DNA from: Kitasatospora griseola
Lineage (GTDB): Bacteria > Actinomycetota > Actinomycetes > Streptomycetales > Streptomycetaceae
Assembly: GCF_014648555.1 (NCBI RefSeq)
Contig: NZ_BMRI01000010.1
Span: 67,670 to 131,669 of the forward strand
Direction: 5' to 3'
Length of the DNA: 64,000 nt
Position numbers and translations under genes: made by a program. Positions 7,907-16,579 of the stretch are shown here, in pieces. The notes beneath the pieces are model-generated. The model was not told where the DNA came from, made no database searches, and worked only from the letters and a program-made list of their open reading frames with translations. The first letter of the stretch is position 1, and each line of letters opens with the position of its first letter.

Positions 7907-8675
7907 ACTCCCAGCGGAAGAAGCGGGCCGCGGCGGCCAGGCCGAGGACCGACCAGACGCCCAGGACGCCGAGGTCGGACCAGGGCATGCCGTGGCCCAG
8001 CTGGAGGACCGAGCGCAGGCCGTCGGAGAGCGCCGAGATCGGCAGCAGCTCCAGCACCGGGCGCACCGCGTCCGGGAACTTGGCGAGCGGGACGACCACG
8101 CCGCCGGCCAGCAGCAGCAGGATGAACACCAGGTTGGCGCCGGCCAGGGTGGCCTCCGCGCGCAGCGTGCCGGCCATCAGCAGGCCGAGGCCGGAGAACG
8201 CGGCGGTGCCGAGCACCAGCAGGAGCAGCACCGCCAGCGGGTTGCCGTGCGGCGACCAGCCGAGGCCCAGGGCGATGCCGGAGAGCAGCAGCACCTGGAG
8301 CAGTTCGGTGACCAGCACGCAGCCGGTCTTCGCGGTGAGCAGCGCCCAGCGCGGCAGCGGCGTCGCGCCGAGCCGCTTGAGGACGCCGTAGCGGCGCTCG
8401 AAGCCGGTGGCGATGGCCTGGCCGGTGAAGGCGGTGGACATCACGGCGAGCGCCAGCAGGCCGGGGGCGAGGAAGTCGACGCGCTTGCCGGGGCCGTCCA
8501 CGGCGACCACGTCGACGGCGGAGAACAGCACCAGCAGCACGGTGGGGATGACCACGGTGAGCAGCAGCTGTTCGCCGTTGCGCAGCAGCATCCTGGTCTC
8601 CAGGGCGGTCTGCGCGAGCAGCATCCGGCCGACCGGGGCGGCGCCCGGGCGGGGGGTGAGGTCGGTGGCGGTCAT
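7905..8675 (-). CDS. ABC-2 type exporter permease (DrrB-like)
   Basis: Membrane subunit of 256 residues with six predicted helices, typical of ABC-2 exporters. It has MLLRNGEQLLLTVVIPTVLLVLF-type first helix context at residues 28-50, the TGFERRYGVLKRLGATPL cytoplasmic motif near 88 that is diagnostic of the DrrB/daunorubicin-resistance class, and LLLAGGVVVPL near 190. The ATG overlaps the upstream ATPase stop by 4 nt, so the two are a coupled pair. Substrate unknown. The pair is regularly found divergent from the sufR operon in streptomycetes, which hints at a link with Fe-S or heme physiology that is not proven. Confidence 0.9.
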   Translation of the reverse strand: MTATDLTPRPGAAPVGRMLLAQTALETRMLLRNGEQLLLTVVIPTVLLVLFSAVDVVAVDGPGKRVDFLAPGLLALAVMSTAFTGQAIATGFERRYGVLKRLGATPLPRWALLTAKTGCVLVTELLQVLLLSGIALGLGWSPHGNPLAVLLLLVLGTAAFSGLGLLMAGTLRAEATLAGANLVFILLLLAGGVVVPLAKFPDAVRPVLELLPISALSDGLRSVLQLGHGMPWSDLGVLGVWSVLGLAAAARFFRWE

Positions 8676-9589
8676 CGCAGTTCCCGTCCGGTCAGGTCGA
8701 GGAAGACGTCTTCGAGGCTGCGGCGCTGCACCGCGAGCTTGTCGGGCATCACCCCGACCTCCGCGCACCAGCCGGTGACGGCGGCCAGCAGGGCGGCGTC
8801 CAGGGCGGCCTCGACGCGGTACGAGCCGGGGGCGGGTTCGGCGACCGCGGCGGCGTCCGGGAGCACCTTGCGCAGACCGGCCAGGTCCAGCCCGGCGGGG
8901 CCGTCGAAGCGCAGCTGGGCGTCGGAGCCGCGCAGCAGGTCGGGGGAGCCCTGGGCGATGACGCGGCCGCGGTCGATGATCGCGACGTCGTCGGCGAGCT
9001 GTTCGGCCTCGTCCATCTGGTGGGTGGTGAGGACGACGGTGACGCCGGCGGCGCGCAGTTCGGTGACCAGCTCCCAGGTGGCGCGGCGGGCCTGCGGGTC
9101 GAGGCCGGCGGTGGGCTCGTCCAGGAAGACCAGTTCGGGGCGGCCGACCACGGCCATGGCGAGGGCCAGGCGCTGCTGCTGGCCGCCGGAGAGCCGGCGG
9201 TAGGGGGTGCGGCCGCAGGAGTCCAGGCCGAGGCGTTCGGCGAGCGGGCCGACCGGCAGCGGGTTCGCGTACAGCTTCGCGGTGTGGTGGAGCATTTCGA
9301 GGGCGCGCGCACCGGCGTACACGCCGCCGGACTGGAGCATCACGCCGATCCGCGGTTTGAGCTGCCCGGCCTGCGCGACCGGGTCCAGCCCGAGGACCCG
9401 GACGGCGCCGGCGTCGGGGCGGCGGTAGCCCTCGCAGGTCTCGATCGTGGTGGTCTTGCCCGCGCCGTTGGGGCCGAGCACCGCGGTGACGGTGCCGCGC
9501 GCGATGGCCAGGTCCAGGCCGTCCACGGCGGTCTTGTCGCCGTACCGCTTGACCAGTCCGGTCACCTCGACGGCGGGGTCTGCATGCAT
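8672..9589 (-). CDS. ABC exporter ATP-binding protein (DrrA-like)
   Basis: Cytoplasmic ATPase of 305 residues partnering the DrrB-like permease. Motifs: Walker A GPNGAGKTTT near residue 39, Q-loop VMLQSGGVY near 83, signature LSGGQQQR near 133, Walker B LVFLDEP near 154, H-loop TTHQMDEAEQLADD near 187. A C-terminal ~90-residue extension ending LEDVFLDLTGREL is typical of the DrrA/NodI subgroup. The start region contains an iron-box-like palindrome 34-52 nt upstream. Substrate cannot be told from sequence. Confidence 0.93.
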   Translation of the reverse strand: MHADPAVEVTGLVKRYGDKTAVDGLDLAIARGTVTAVLGPNGAGKTTTIETCEGYRRPDAGAVRVLGLDPVAQAGQLKPRIGVMLQSGGVYAGARALEMLHHTAKLYANPLPVGPLAERLGLDSCGRTPYRRLSGGQQQRLALAMAVVGRPELVFLDEPTAGLDPQARRATWELVTELRAAGVTVVLTTHQMDEAEQLADDVAIIDRGRVIAQGSPDLLRGSDAQLRFDGPAGLDLAGLRKVLPDAAAVAEPAPGSYRVEAALDAALLAAVTGWCAEVGVMPDKLAVQRRSLEDVFLDLTGRELR

Positions 9590-9622
9590 ACCGGCGAGTG
9601 TAGGAGCAGTTCACGGCCCTCT

Positions 9623-9641
9623 TCAGGTAAGGCATGCCTTC
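9623..9641 (-). promoter_or_regulatory. Iron-box-like palindrome (possible DmdR1/IdeR site)
   Basis: A perfect 12-base palindrome, AAGGCATGCCTT (9629-9640), sits inside a 19-base window matching 12 of 19 positions of the streptomycete iron box (TTAGGTTAGGCTAACCTAA), with the left half-site better conserved than the right. It lies 34-52 nt upstream of the ABC ATPase start. Regulation by the iron repressor DmdR1 is a hypothesis from the match only. Confidence 0.4.
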
Positions 9642-9700
9642 CGTGACGGAGGCCACCGGTGAGACCGGGGTCACGGCTTGTTTCTCGCGGACGAATTACG

Positions 9701-9714
9701 CAACAATCGTGTTG
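9701..9714 (+). promoter_or_regulatory. SufR operator CAAC-N6-GTTG over the sufR start
   Basis: CAAC (9701-9704), six bases, then GTTG (9711-9714): the palindrome reported for autorepression by the Fe-S regulator SufR in Streptomyces. Its last base is the first base of the GTG start at 9714. An AACAAT hexamer (9702-9707) with TTGTTT 18 nt upstream (9678-9683) would place the transcription start at or next to the GTG, so a leaderless mRNA is likely and repressor binding would cover the -10 element. Confidence 0.8.
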
Positions 9715-10577
9715 TGAAAAAGATTCGCGAGCGCGACGCTCAGCGGGAGCCCGAGGCTCCCAGCTGGGATGTGCCCGCGACGGCGGCCGAAGCCCTGGTG
9801 GACGGCCACCGGGCGACCCGGGACCGAGTCGCCCGCTCGATCCTCGACCACGGGCCGTCCTCGGCCGCCGACCTGGCCGGCCGCCTCGGCCTGACCACCG
9901 CCGCGGTGCGCCGCCACCTGGACGGCCTGACCGCCGCCGGGCTGGTCGAGTCCCGCGAGCAGCGGGTCTACGGCAGCCGCGGCCGGGGCCGTCCGGCGAA
10001 GGTGTTCGCCCTGACCGACGGCGGGCGGGACGCCTTCTACCAGGCCTACGACCAGCTCGCCGCGGACGCGCTGCGCTGGATCTCGGAGGCGGCCGGCGGC
10101 GGCGAGGCGGGCGAGCAGGCGGTCGCCGCCTTCGCCCGGGCCCGGCTCGCCAAGCAGGGCCGCAAGTACCAGGGCGAGGTCGAACAGGCCGACGCCCAGC
10201 AGCGCGCCGAGGCACTGGCCCGGGCGCTGAGCGCCGACGGGTACGCTGCCACGGTGCGGCGAGTCCCGTCCGCCGCCGCGGCGCCCGCCGCCCCGGCCGG
10301 CGCCCAGCTCTGTCAGCACCACTGCCCGGTCGCGCACATCGCCGAGCAGTTCCCGCAGCTCTGCGAGGCGGAGACCGAGGTCTTCTCGCAGCTCCTGGGC
10401 ACCCATGTGCAACGGCTGGCCACCATCGCCCACGGCGACGGGGTCTGCACCACGTATGTGCCGGCATCCGGTGCCGCACCGTCGTCCCCCCGGACGCCCG
10501 GTGCCGTGCCGATTGCCGGTACTTCCCATCGAACGCCCAACGAAACCGGCTCCACCGCGCGGAGGAACCTCGCATGA
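9714..10577 (+). CDS. sufR: SufR-type Fe-S cluster-sensing repressor of the SUF operon
   Basis: DNA-binding regulator of 287 residues with an N-terminal winged helix (about 30-85: [20 protein letters not shown], then [16 protein letters not shown]). The C-terminal part holds the cysteines expected to bind the cluster ([19 protein letters not shown] near residue 200, and GVCTTY near 245), followed by a Pro/Thr-rich tail. Family knowledge: SufR with its Fe-S cluster represses suf expression and releases it when clusters are scarce or oxidised. The GTG at 9714 is chosen because of the operator/promoter overlap; an upstream TTG in the same frame is less likely. The stop overlaps the sufB start (ATGA). 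Confidence 0.92.
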   Translation: MKKIRERDAQREPEAPSWDVPATAAEALVDGHRATRDRVARSILDHGPSSAADLAGRLGLTTAAVRRHLDGLTAAGLVESREQRVYGSRGRGRPAKVFALTDGGRDAFYQAYDQLAADALRWISEAAGGGEAGEQAVAAFARARLAKQGRKYQGEVEQADAQQRAEALARALSADGYAATVRRVPSAAAAPAAPAGAQLCQHHCPVAHIAEQFPQLCEAETEVFSQLLGTHVQRLATIAHGDGVCTTYVPASGAAPSSPRTPGAVPIAGTSHRTPNETGSTARRNLA

Positions 10578-11986
10578 CTGACATCGCACACCCCGAGCTC
10601 GAAGGTCTCGGCACGTACGAGTACGGCTGGGCCGACTCGGACGCGGCCGGTGCCGCCGCCAAGCGCGGCCTGAGCGAAGCGGTCGTCCGCGACATCTCGG
10701 CGAAGAAGAACGAGTCCGAGTGGATGCTCAACCTTCGCCTCAAGGGCCTGAAGCTGTTCGGCAAGAAGCCCATGCCGACCTGGGGCTCCGACCTGTCGGG
10801 CATCGACTTCGACAACATCAAGTACTTCGTGCGCTCCACCGAGAAGCAGGCGGAGTCCTGGGAGGACCTGCCCGCCGACATCAAGGCGACCTACGACAAG
10901 CTGGGCATCCCGGAGGCGGAGAAGCAGCGCCTGGTCGCCGGTGTCGCCGCCCAGTACGAGTCGGAGGTCGTCTACCACCAGATCCGCGAGGACCTGGAGG
11001 AGCAGGGCGTCATCTTCCTGGACACCGACACCGCGCTGCGCGAGCACCCGGAGCTGTTCAAGGAGTACTTCGGCACCGTCATCCCGGTGGGCGACAACAA
11101 GTTCGCCTCGCTGAACACCGCGGTGTGGTCCGGCGGATCGTTCATCTACGTGCCGAAGGGCGTGCACGTGGACATCCCGCTGCAGGCCTACTTCCGGATC
11201 AACACCGAGAACATGGGCCAGTTCGAGCGGACGCTGATCATCGTCGACGAGGACGCCTACGTCCACTACGTCGAGGGCTGCACCGCGCCGATCTACTCCT
11301 CGGACTCGCTGCACTCCGCGGTGGTCGAGATCATCGTCAAGAAGGGCGGCCGCTGCCGCTACACGACCATCCAGAACTGGTCGAACAACGTCTACAACCT
11401 GGTCACCAAGCGCGCCGTGGCGTACGAGGGCGCGACCATGGAGTGGGTCGACGGCAACATCGGCTCCAAGGTCACCATGAAGTACCCGGCCGTCTACCTG
11501 ATGGGCGAGCACGCCAAGGGCGAGACGCTGTCGATCGCCTTCGCGGGCGAGGGCCAGCACCAGGACGCCGGCGCGAAGATGGTCCACATGGCGCCGAACA
11601 CCTCCTCGCACATCGTCTCCAAGTCGGTGGCGCGCGGCGGCGGCCGCACCTCCTACCGCGGTCTGATCGAGATCGGCGAGGGCTCGCACGGCGCCAAGTC
11701 GAACGTGCTGTGCGACGCGCTGCTGGTCGACACCATCTCCCGCTCGGACACCTACCCGTACGTGGACGTCCGTGAGGACGACGTGTCGATGGGCCACGAG
11801 GCGACGGTCTCCAAGGTCTCCGAGGACCAGCTCTTCTACCTGATGAGCCGCGGCCTGACCGAGACCGAGGCGATGGCGATGATCGTCCGCGGCTTCGTCG
11901 AGCCGATCGCGCGCGAGCTGCCGATGGAGTACGCGCTGGAGCTGAACCGGCTGATCGAGCTGCAGATGGAGGGCGCGGTCGGCTGA
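10574..11986 (+). CDS. sufB: Fe-S cluster assembly scaffold protein SufB
   Basis: Scaffold subunit of the SufBC2D complex, 470 residues, on which new clusters are built. Highly conserved segments: [20 protein letters not shown] near residue 195, [20 protein letters not shown] near 233, and [20 protein letters not shown] near 375, with the scaffold cysteine in VLCDA. Close to the typical length. The start has GGAGG 9 nt upstream and overlaps the sufR stop by 4 nt, so regulator and scaffold are co-translated. Beta-helix core is expected from the family. Confidence 0.97.
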   Translation: MTDIAHPELEGLGTYEYGWADSDAAGAAAKRGLSEAVVRDISAKKNESEWMLNLRLKGLKLFGKKPMPTWGSDLSGIDFDNIKYFVRSTEKQAESWEDLPADIKATYDKLGIPEAEKQRLVAGVAAQYESEVVYHQIREDLEEQGVIFLDTDTALREHPELFKEYFGTVIPVGDNKFASLNTAVWSGGSFIYVPKGVHVDIPLQAYFRINTENMGQFERTLIIVDEDAYVHYVEGCTAPIYSSDSLHSAVVEIIVKKGGRCRYTTIQNWSNNVYNLVTKRAVAYEGATMEWVDGNIGSKVTMKYPAVYLMGEHAKGETLSIAFAGEGQHQDAGAKMVHMAPNTSSHIVSKSVARGGGRTSYRGLIEIGEGSHGAKSNVLCDALLVDTISRSDTYPYVDVREDDVSMGHEATVSKVSEDQLFYLMSRGLTETEAMAMIVRGFVEPIARELPMEYALELNRLIELQMEGAVG

Positions 11987-12046
11987 CGCGCCGTCAGCCC
12001 CCGCCCGTCCGTCGACCATTCCCGAAAGAGAGCAACACGAACAGCC

Positions 12047-13279
12047 ATGGCTGAGCAGAACACCCCCGGCTCCACCACCGCCGGATCGATCGAGGTGGGC
12101 ACCGCCGGCGCCGGCGCGCAGCTCGCCGGCCCGGGCACCGGCCGCGAGAGCGTCCGGCAGCCGATCGACGCCCGGGTCGCGGTCAAGCCGTCCTTCGACG
12201 TCAATGACTTCCCGGTGCCGACCGGCCGCGAGGAGGACTGGCGGTTCACGCCGATGCACCGCCTCGGCGGCCTGCACGACGGCACCGCCGTCGAGGCCGT
12301 CCGCGGTGAGGACAAGATCGAGCTGGGCCTGCCGGAGGGCGTGACCTCCGAGCTGGTCGGCCGCGACGACGCCCGGATCGGCAAGGCCGGCACCCCGGTG
12401 GACCGGGTCGCCGCGCAGGCGTTCAGCGCCTTCGAGCAGGCCCTGGTGGTGACCGTCCCCACGGAGACGGTGCTGACCGAGCCGGTCCGGATCGACGTGC
12501 ACGGCGAGGGCGGGGTCCGCTTCGCCCACCTGGTGGTCGAGGTCAAGCCGTTCGCCGAGGCCGTCGTGGTGCTGAACCACACCGGCACCGGCACCCGCGC
12601 CGCCAACGTCGACCTGCTGGTCGGCGACGGCGCGAAGCTGACCTTCGTCTCCGTCCAGGACTGGGAGCGGGACGCGGTGCACGCCGCCCAGTGCAACGCG
12701 CTGGTCGGCCGGGACGCCTCGTTCAAGTCGGTCATCGTGACCTTCGGCGGCGACGTGGTGCGCCTGCACCCGCGGGTCTCCTACGCGGGCCCCGGCGGCG
12801 AGGCCGAGCTGTTCGGCCTGTACTTCGCGGACGCGGGCCAGCACCTGGAGCACCGCCTGATCATCGACCACGACACCCCGCACTGCCGCTCCAACGTCGC
12901 CTACAAGGGCGCGCTGCAGGGCGAGGACGCGCACGCGGTGTGGATCGGCGACGTGCTGATCCGCGCGGCCGCGGTCGGCACCGACACCTACGAGCTCAAC
13001 CGCAACCTGGTGCTCACCGACGGCGCCCGGGTCGACTCGGTCCCCAACCTGGAGATCGAGACCGGCGAGATCGTCGGCGCCGGCCACGCCTCCGCGACCG
13101 GCCGCTTCGACGACGAGCAGCTGTTCTACCTGCAGTCCCGCGGCATCCCGGCCGACGAGGCCCGCCGCCTGGTGGTGCGCGGCTTCTTCGCCGAGCTGGT
13201 CCAGCAGATCGGCGTCGCCGAGATCCAGGACCGCCTGATGGCGAAGATCGAGGCCGAGCTGGAAGAGACGGTCGCATGA
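12047..13279 (+). CDS. sufD: Fe-S cluster assembly protein SufD
   Basis: Second core subunit of SufBC2D, 410 residues. It shares the SufB/SufD beta-helix C-terminal part: LIIDHDTPHCRSNVAYKGAL near residue 268, the conserved acidic and histidine positions, and QLFYLQSRGIPADEARRLVV near 362. A Gly/Thr/Ala-rich N-terminal ~40 residues precede the conserved FPVPTGREEDWRFTP motif. The 60-nt gap after sufB has GAAAGAGAG before the ATG. Its stop overlaps the Rieske gene start (ATGA). Confidence 0.95.
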   Translation: MAEQNTPGSTTAGSIEVGTAGAGAQLAGPGTGRESVRQPIDARVAVKPSFDVNDFPVPTGREEDWRFTPMHRLGGLHDGTAVEAVRGEDKIELGLPEGVTSELVGRDDARIGKAGTPVDRVAAQAFSAFEQALVVTVPTETVLTEPVRIDVHGEGGVRFAHLVVEVKPFAEAVVVLNHTGTGTRAANVDLLVGDGAKLTFVSVQDWERDAVHAAQCNALVGRDASFKSVIVTFGGDVVRLHPRVSYAGPGGEAELFGLYFADAGQHLEHRLIIDHDTPHCRSNVAYKGALQGEDAHAVWIGDVLIRAAAVGTDTYELNRNLVLTDGARVDSVPNLEIETGEIVGAGHASATGRFDDEQLFYLQSRGIPADEARRLVVRGFFAELVQQIGVAEIQDRLMAKIEAELEETVA

Positions 13280-13599
13280 GCGCCGGCTACGTGCGCGCCT
13301 GTGCGCTGAGCCTGCTGCAGGAGGACGTGCCCAAGAAGGTCGAGCTGAACGGCGTCCCGGTGGCGATCGTCCGGACCGACGAGGGCGTGTTCGCGATCAA
13401 CGACATCTGCTCGCACGCCAACGTCTCGCTCTCCGAGGGCGAGGTCGAGGACTGCATGATCGAGTGCTGGCTGCACGGCTCCAGCTTCGACCTGCGCACC
13501 GGAAAGCCGTCCGGGCTGCCCGCGACCAGGCCGGTCGCCGTCTACCCCGTAAAGATCGAAGGGGACGATGTGCTCGTCTCCGTCAACCAGGAGAACTGA
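13276..13599 (+). CDS. Rieske-type [2Fe-2S] ferredoxin embedded in the SUF operon
   Basis: Small electron-transfer protein of 107 residues with the Rieske ligands C45-x-H47 and C64-x2-H67 (motifs CSHANVSLSEGEVEDC and CWLHGSSFD). The Gly/Pro loop PSGLPATRPV follows, as in ferredoxin components of non-heme iron oxygenases. It is translationally coupled to sufD and 7 nt before sufC. Its place in the actinobacterial suf operon is conserved. It probably supplies electrons for cluster assembly or is an early client, but a defined partner is not established. Confidence 0.93.
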   Translation: MSAGYVRACALSLLQEDVPKKVELNGVPVAIVRTDEGVFAINDICSHANVSLSEGEVEDCMIECWLHGSSFDLRTGKPSGLPATRPVAVYPVKIEGDDVLVSVNQEN

Positions 13600-13606
13600 G
13601 TACCCC

Positions 13607-14371
13607 ATGGCAACGCTTGAAATCCGCGACCTGCACGTCTCCGTCAACGCCGAGGGCGGCCCGCGCCAGATCCTCAAAGGCGTCGACCTGACGGTCAAGC
13701 AGGGCGAGACCCACGCGATCATGGGTCCGAACGGCTCCGGCAAGTCCACCCTGGCCTACTCGCTGGCCGGCCACCCCAAGTACACCGTCACCGGCGGCCA
13801 GGTGCTGCTGGACGGCGAGGACGTGCTGGAGATGTCGGTCGACGAGCGCGCCAAGGCCGGCCTGTTCCTGGCCATGCAGTACCCGGTCGAGGTCCCCGGC
13901 GTCTCGGTCTCCAACTTCCTGCGCACCGCCGCCACCGCCGTCCGCGGCGAGGCCCCCAAGCTGCGGCTGTGGGTCAAGGAGGTCAAGGAGGCGATGGCCG
14001 ACCTGCAGATGGACCCGGCGTTCGCCGAGCGCAACGTCAACGAGGGCTTCTCCGGCGGTGAGAAGAAGCGCCACGAGATCCTCCAGCTGGAGCTGCTCAA
14101 GCCGAAGGTCGCGATCCTCGACGAGACCGACTCCGGCCTGGACGTCGACGCGCTGCGGATCGTCTCCGAGGGCATCAACCGGGTCCGCTCGACCGGCGAG
14201 GTCGGCACTCTGCTGGTCACCCACTACACCCGCATCCTTCGCTACATCAAGCCCGACTACGTGCACGTCTTCGCGGGCGGCCGGATCGTCGAGTCCGGCG
14301 GCGCCGAGCTTGCCGACAAGCTGGAGGAAGAGGGCTACGAGAGCTACGTGAAGGGTGGCGCTTCCGAGTGA
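13607..14371 (+). CDS. sufC: Fe-S cluster assembly ATPase SufC
   Basis: ABC-type ATPase of 254 residues that drives SufBC2D. Walker A GPNGSGKST near residue 41, signature FSGGEKKRHEI near 148, Walker B VAILDETDSGLDVDAL near 171, and H-loop VTHYTR near 207. The EKKR form of the signature and the DETDSGLD Walker B are diagnostic for SufC. The ATG is 7 nt after the ferredoxin stop. Its stop overlaps the sufS GTG start. Confidence 0.97.
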   Translation: MATLEIRDLHVSVNAEGGPRQILKGVDLTVKQGETHAIMGPNGSGKSTLAYSLAGHPKYTVTGGQVLLDGEDVLEMSVDERAKAGLFLAMQYPVEVPGVSVSNFLRTAATAVRGEAPKLRLWVKEVKEAMADLQMDPAFAERNVNEGFSGGEKKRHEILQLELLKPKVAILDETDSGLDVDALRIVSEGINRVRSTGEVGTLLVTHYTRILRYIKPDYVHVFAGGRIVESGGAELADKLEEEGYESYVKGGASE

Positions 14372-15630
14372 CCTACTCCCATCTGACCGGTCTTCTGGAC
14401 ACCGATGCGATCCGCAAGGACTTCCCCGTCCTGTCGCGGGTGCTGCACGACGGCAAGCCGCTGGTGTACCTGGACAACGCGGCGACCTCGCAGAAGCCGC
14501 GCCAGGTGCTGGAGGCGCTGAACGCCTACTACGAACAGCACAACTCCAATGTCCACCGCGGCGTGCACGTGCTCGCCGAGGAGGCGACCGCGCTGTACGA
14601 GGGCGCCCGGGACAAGGTCGCGGCCTTCATCAACGCGCCCAGCCGGAACGAGGTGATCTTCACCAAGAACGCCTCGGAGTCGCTCAACCTCGTCGCCAAC
14701 ATGCTGGGTTGGGCCGACGAGCCGTACCGGGTGGACGCCGACTCGGAGATCGTCATCACCGAGATGGAGCACCACTCCAACATCGTGCCGTGGCAGCTGC
14801 TCGCGCAGCGCACCGGCGCGAAGCTGAAGTGGTTCGGGCTGACCGACGAGGGCCGGCTCGACCTGTCCAACATCGACGAGCTGATCACCGAGAAGACGAA
14901 GATCGTCTCCGTCACCCTGGTGTCCAACCTGCTGGGCACCGTCAACCCGGTGGAGACCATCGTCCGCAAGGCGCAGTCGGTCGGCGCGCTGGTCGCCATC
15001 GACGCCTCGCAGGCCGCCCCGCACGCCGCCCTCGACGTGCAGGCGCTGGAGGCCGACTTCGTCGCCTTCACCGGCCACAAGATGCTCGCCCCGACCGGCA
15101 TCGGCGTCCTCTGGGGCCGCCAGGAGCTCCTGGAGGACCTCCCGCCGTTCCTCGGCGGCGGCGAGATGATCGAGACCGTCACCATGGGCTCGTCCACCTA
15201 CGCCCCCGCACCGCACAAGTTCGAGGCCGGCACCCCGCCGATCGCCCAGGCCATCGGCCTCGGCGCCGCCATCGACTACCTGTCGGCGATCGGCATGGAC
15301 AAGGTCGCCGCGCACGAGCACGCGATCACCGCCTACGCGATCGAGCGCCTCGCCGAGGTGCCCGACCTGCGGATCATCGGCCCGCGCACGGCCGTGGACC
15401 GCGGTGCGGCGATCTCCTTCACGCTCGGTGACATTCACCCGCACGACGTCGGGCAGGTGCTCGACGAGCAGGGCATCGCGGTCCGGGTCGGCCACCACTG
15501 CGCACGGCCGGTCTGCCTGCGGTACGGAATTCCGGCGACCACCAGGGCGTCGTTCTATCTGTACTCCACGCCCGGTGAGGTGGACGCGCTGATCGACGGC
15601 CTCCACCACGTCCGCAACTTCTTCGCCTGA
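14368..15630 (+). CDS. sufS: Cysteine desulfurase SufS (group II)
   Basis: PLP enzyme of 420 residues that takes sulfur from cysteine and passes it on as persulfide. HH at 135-136 stacks on the cofactor, K238 in TGHKMLAPTG forms the PLP aldimine, and C378 in VGHHCARPV is the active cysteine on the short group II loop. The substrate-binding RVGHHCA and final FYLYSTPGEVDALI are present. The GTG start overlaps the sufC stop by 4 nt. It works with SufU, encoded 9 nt downstream. Confidence 0.97.
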   Translation: MTYSHLTGLLDTDAIRKDFPVLSRVLHDGKPLVYLDNAATSQKPRQVLEALNAYYEQHNSNVHRGVHVLAEEATALYEGARDKVAAFINAPSRNEVIFTKNASESLNLVANMLGWADEPYRVDADSEIVITEMEHHSNIVPWQLLAQRTGAKLKWFGLTDEGRLDLSNIDELITEKTKIVSVTLVSNLLGTVNPVETIVRKAQSVGALVAIDASQAAPHAALDVQALEADFVAFTGHKMLAPTGIGVLWGRQELLEDLPPFLGGGEMIETVTMGSSTYAPAPHKFEAGTPPIAQAIGLGAAIDYLSAIGMDKVAAHEHAITAYAIERLAEVPDLRIIGPRTAVDRGAAISFTLGDIHPHDVGQVLDEQGIAVRVGHHCARPVCLRYGIPATTRASFYLYSTPGEVDALIDGLHHVRNFFA

Positions 15631-15639
15631 GGTGGTCGC

Positions 15640-16095
15640 ATGAAGCTCGACTCGATGTACCAGGAGATCATCCTGGACCACTACCGCAACCCCCACGGCA
15701 AGGGGCTGCGGGACGGCGACGCCGAGGTGCACCACGTCAACCCGACCTGCGGCGACGAGATCACCCTGCGGGTGAAGCTCGACGGCGCGGTCGTCGAGGA
15801 CGTCTCCTACGAGTCGCAGGGCTGCTCGATCAGCCAGGCCTCCGCCTCCGTGCTGAACGACCTGGTGGTCGGCAAGACGGTCGGCGAGGCCCAGCAGGTC
15901 CAGGAGGCCTTCCTGGAACTCATGCAGAGCAAGGGCCAGTCCGAGGGCGACGAGGAGATCCTGGAGGACGCCGTCGCCTTCGCCGGGGTCTCCAAGTACC
16001 CGGCCCGGGTCAAGTGCGCCCTGCTCGGCTGGATGGCCTGGAAGGATGCCACCGCCAAGGCGCTGGCCGGCCACCCCGAGATCACCACCGACTGA
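15640..16095 (+). CDS. sufU: Zinc-dependent sulfurtransferase SufU
   Basis: SufS partner of 151 residues with the IscU fold. Metal and persulfide residues are C37 and D39 in NPTCGDE, C62 in SQGCSIS, and C126 in KCALLGW. The insertion between the second and third cysteines (about 80-118) is typical of SufU rather than IscU. GAGGTGGTCGC precedes the ATG. In actinobacteria and Firmicutes this protein accepts sulfur from SufS through zinc ligand exchange. Confidence 0.95.
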   Translation: MKLDSMYQEIILDHYRNPHGKGLRDGDAEVHHVNPTCGDEITLRVKLDGAVVEDVSYESQGCSISQASASVLNDLVVGKTVGEAQQVQEAFLELMQSKGQSEGDEEILEDAVAFAGVSKYPARVKCALLGWMAWKDATAKALAGHPEITTD

Positions 16096-16118
16096 CGCTC
16101 CGTTAGGACACTTGATTC

Positions 16119-16508
16119 ATGAGCGAGAACGAGACCCCCGAGGCCGCCCCGGCCGAGGCCGTGGCGGTCGACAGTCCCGGTGCGTTCACCACCGCCGGCA
16201 CCGTCTCCACCGAGGACCTCATGGAGGCCCTGATGGACGTCGTCGACCCCGAGCTGGGCATCGACGTCGTCAACCTGGGCCTGATCTACGGTCTGCACAT
16301 CGACGAGGACGACACCGCCACCGTCGACATGACCCTCACCTCCGCGGCCTGCCCCCTCACCGACGTGATCGAGGACCAGGCCCGCACCGCCACCGACGGC
16401 CTGGTGAAGGACCTGCGCATCAACTGGGTCTGGATGCCGCCGTGGGGCCCCGACAAGATCACCGACGACGGCCGCGACCAGCTCCGCGCGCTCGGCTTCA
16501 ACGTCTGA
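16119..16508 (+). CDS. sufT: SufT/MIP18-family metal-sulfur cluster maturation factor
   Basis: Protein of 129 residues consisting of an acidic Ala/Glu-rich N-terminus (1-30) and one DUF59/MIP18 domain: EALMDVVDPELGIDVVNLGL at about 34-53, TLTSAACPLTDVI near 72, and INWVWMPPWGPDKIT near 104. The cysteine in AACPL is the conserved family position. Last gene of the suf operon, 23 nt after sufU and followed by a strong terminator. It acts in loading clusters onto client proteins, by analogy with SufT of Firmicutes. Confidence 0.92.
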   Translation: MSENETPEAAPAEAVAVDSPGAFTTAGTVSTEDLMEALMDVVDPELGIDVVNLGLIYGLHIDEDDTATVDMTLTSAACPLTDVIEDQARTATDGLVKDLRINWVWMPPWGPDKITDDGRDQLRALGFNV

Positions 16509-16523
16509 TCGGTCAGTAGTGCC

Positions 16524-16559
16524 CGGAAGGGGCGGGATCCTCGGATCCCGCCCCTTCCG
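16524..16559 (+). terminator. Terminator of the suf operon
   Basis: A 17-bp perfect inverted repeat (16524-16540 with 16543-16559) begins 15 nt after the sufT stop. The central bases cannot all pair because the formal loop is 2 nt, but at least 15 bp can. The convergent MFS gene ends 20 nt further on, so it may act from both sides. Confidence 0.88.
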
Positions 16560-16579
16560 CATGCCCTCCGGCGGCGCTG

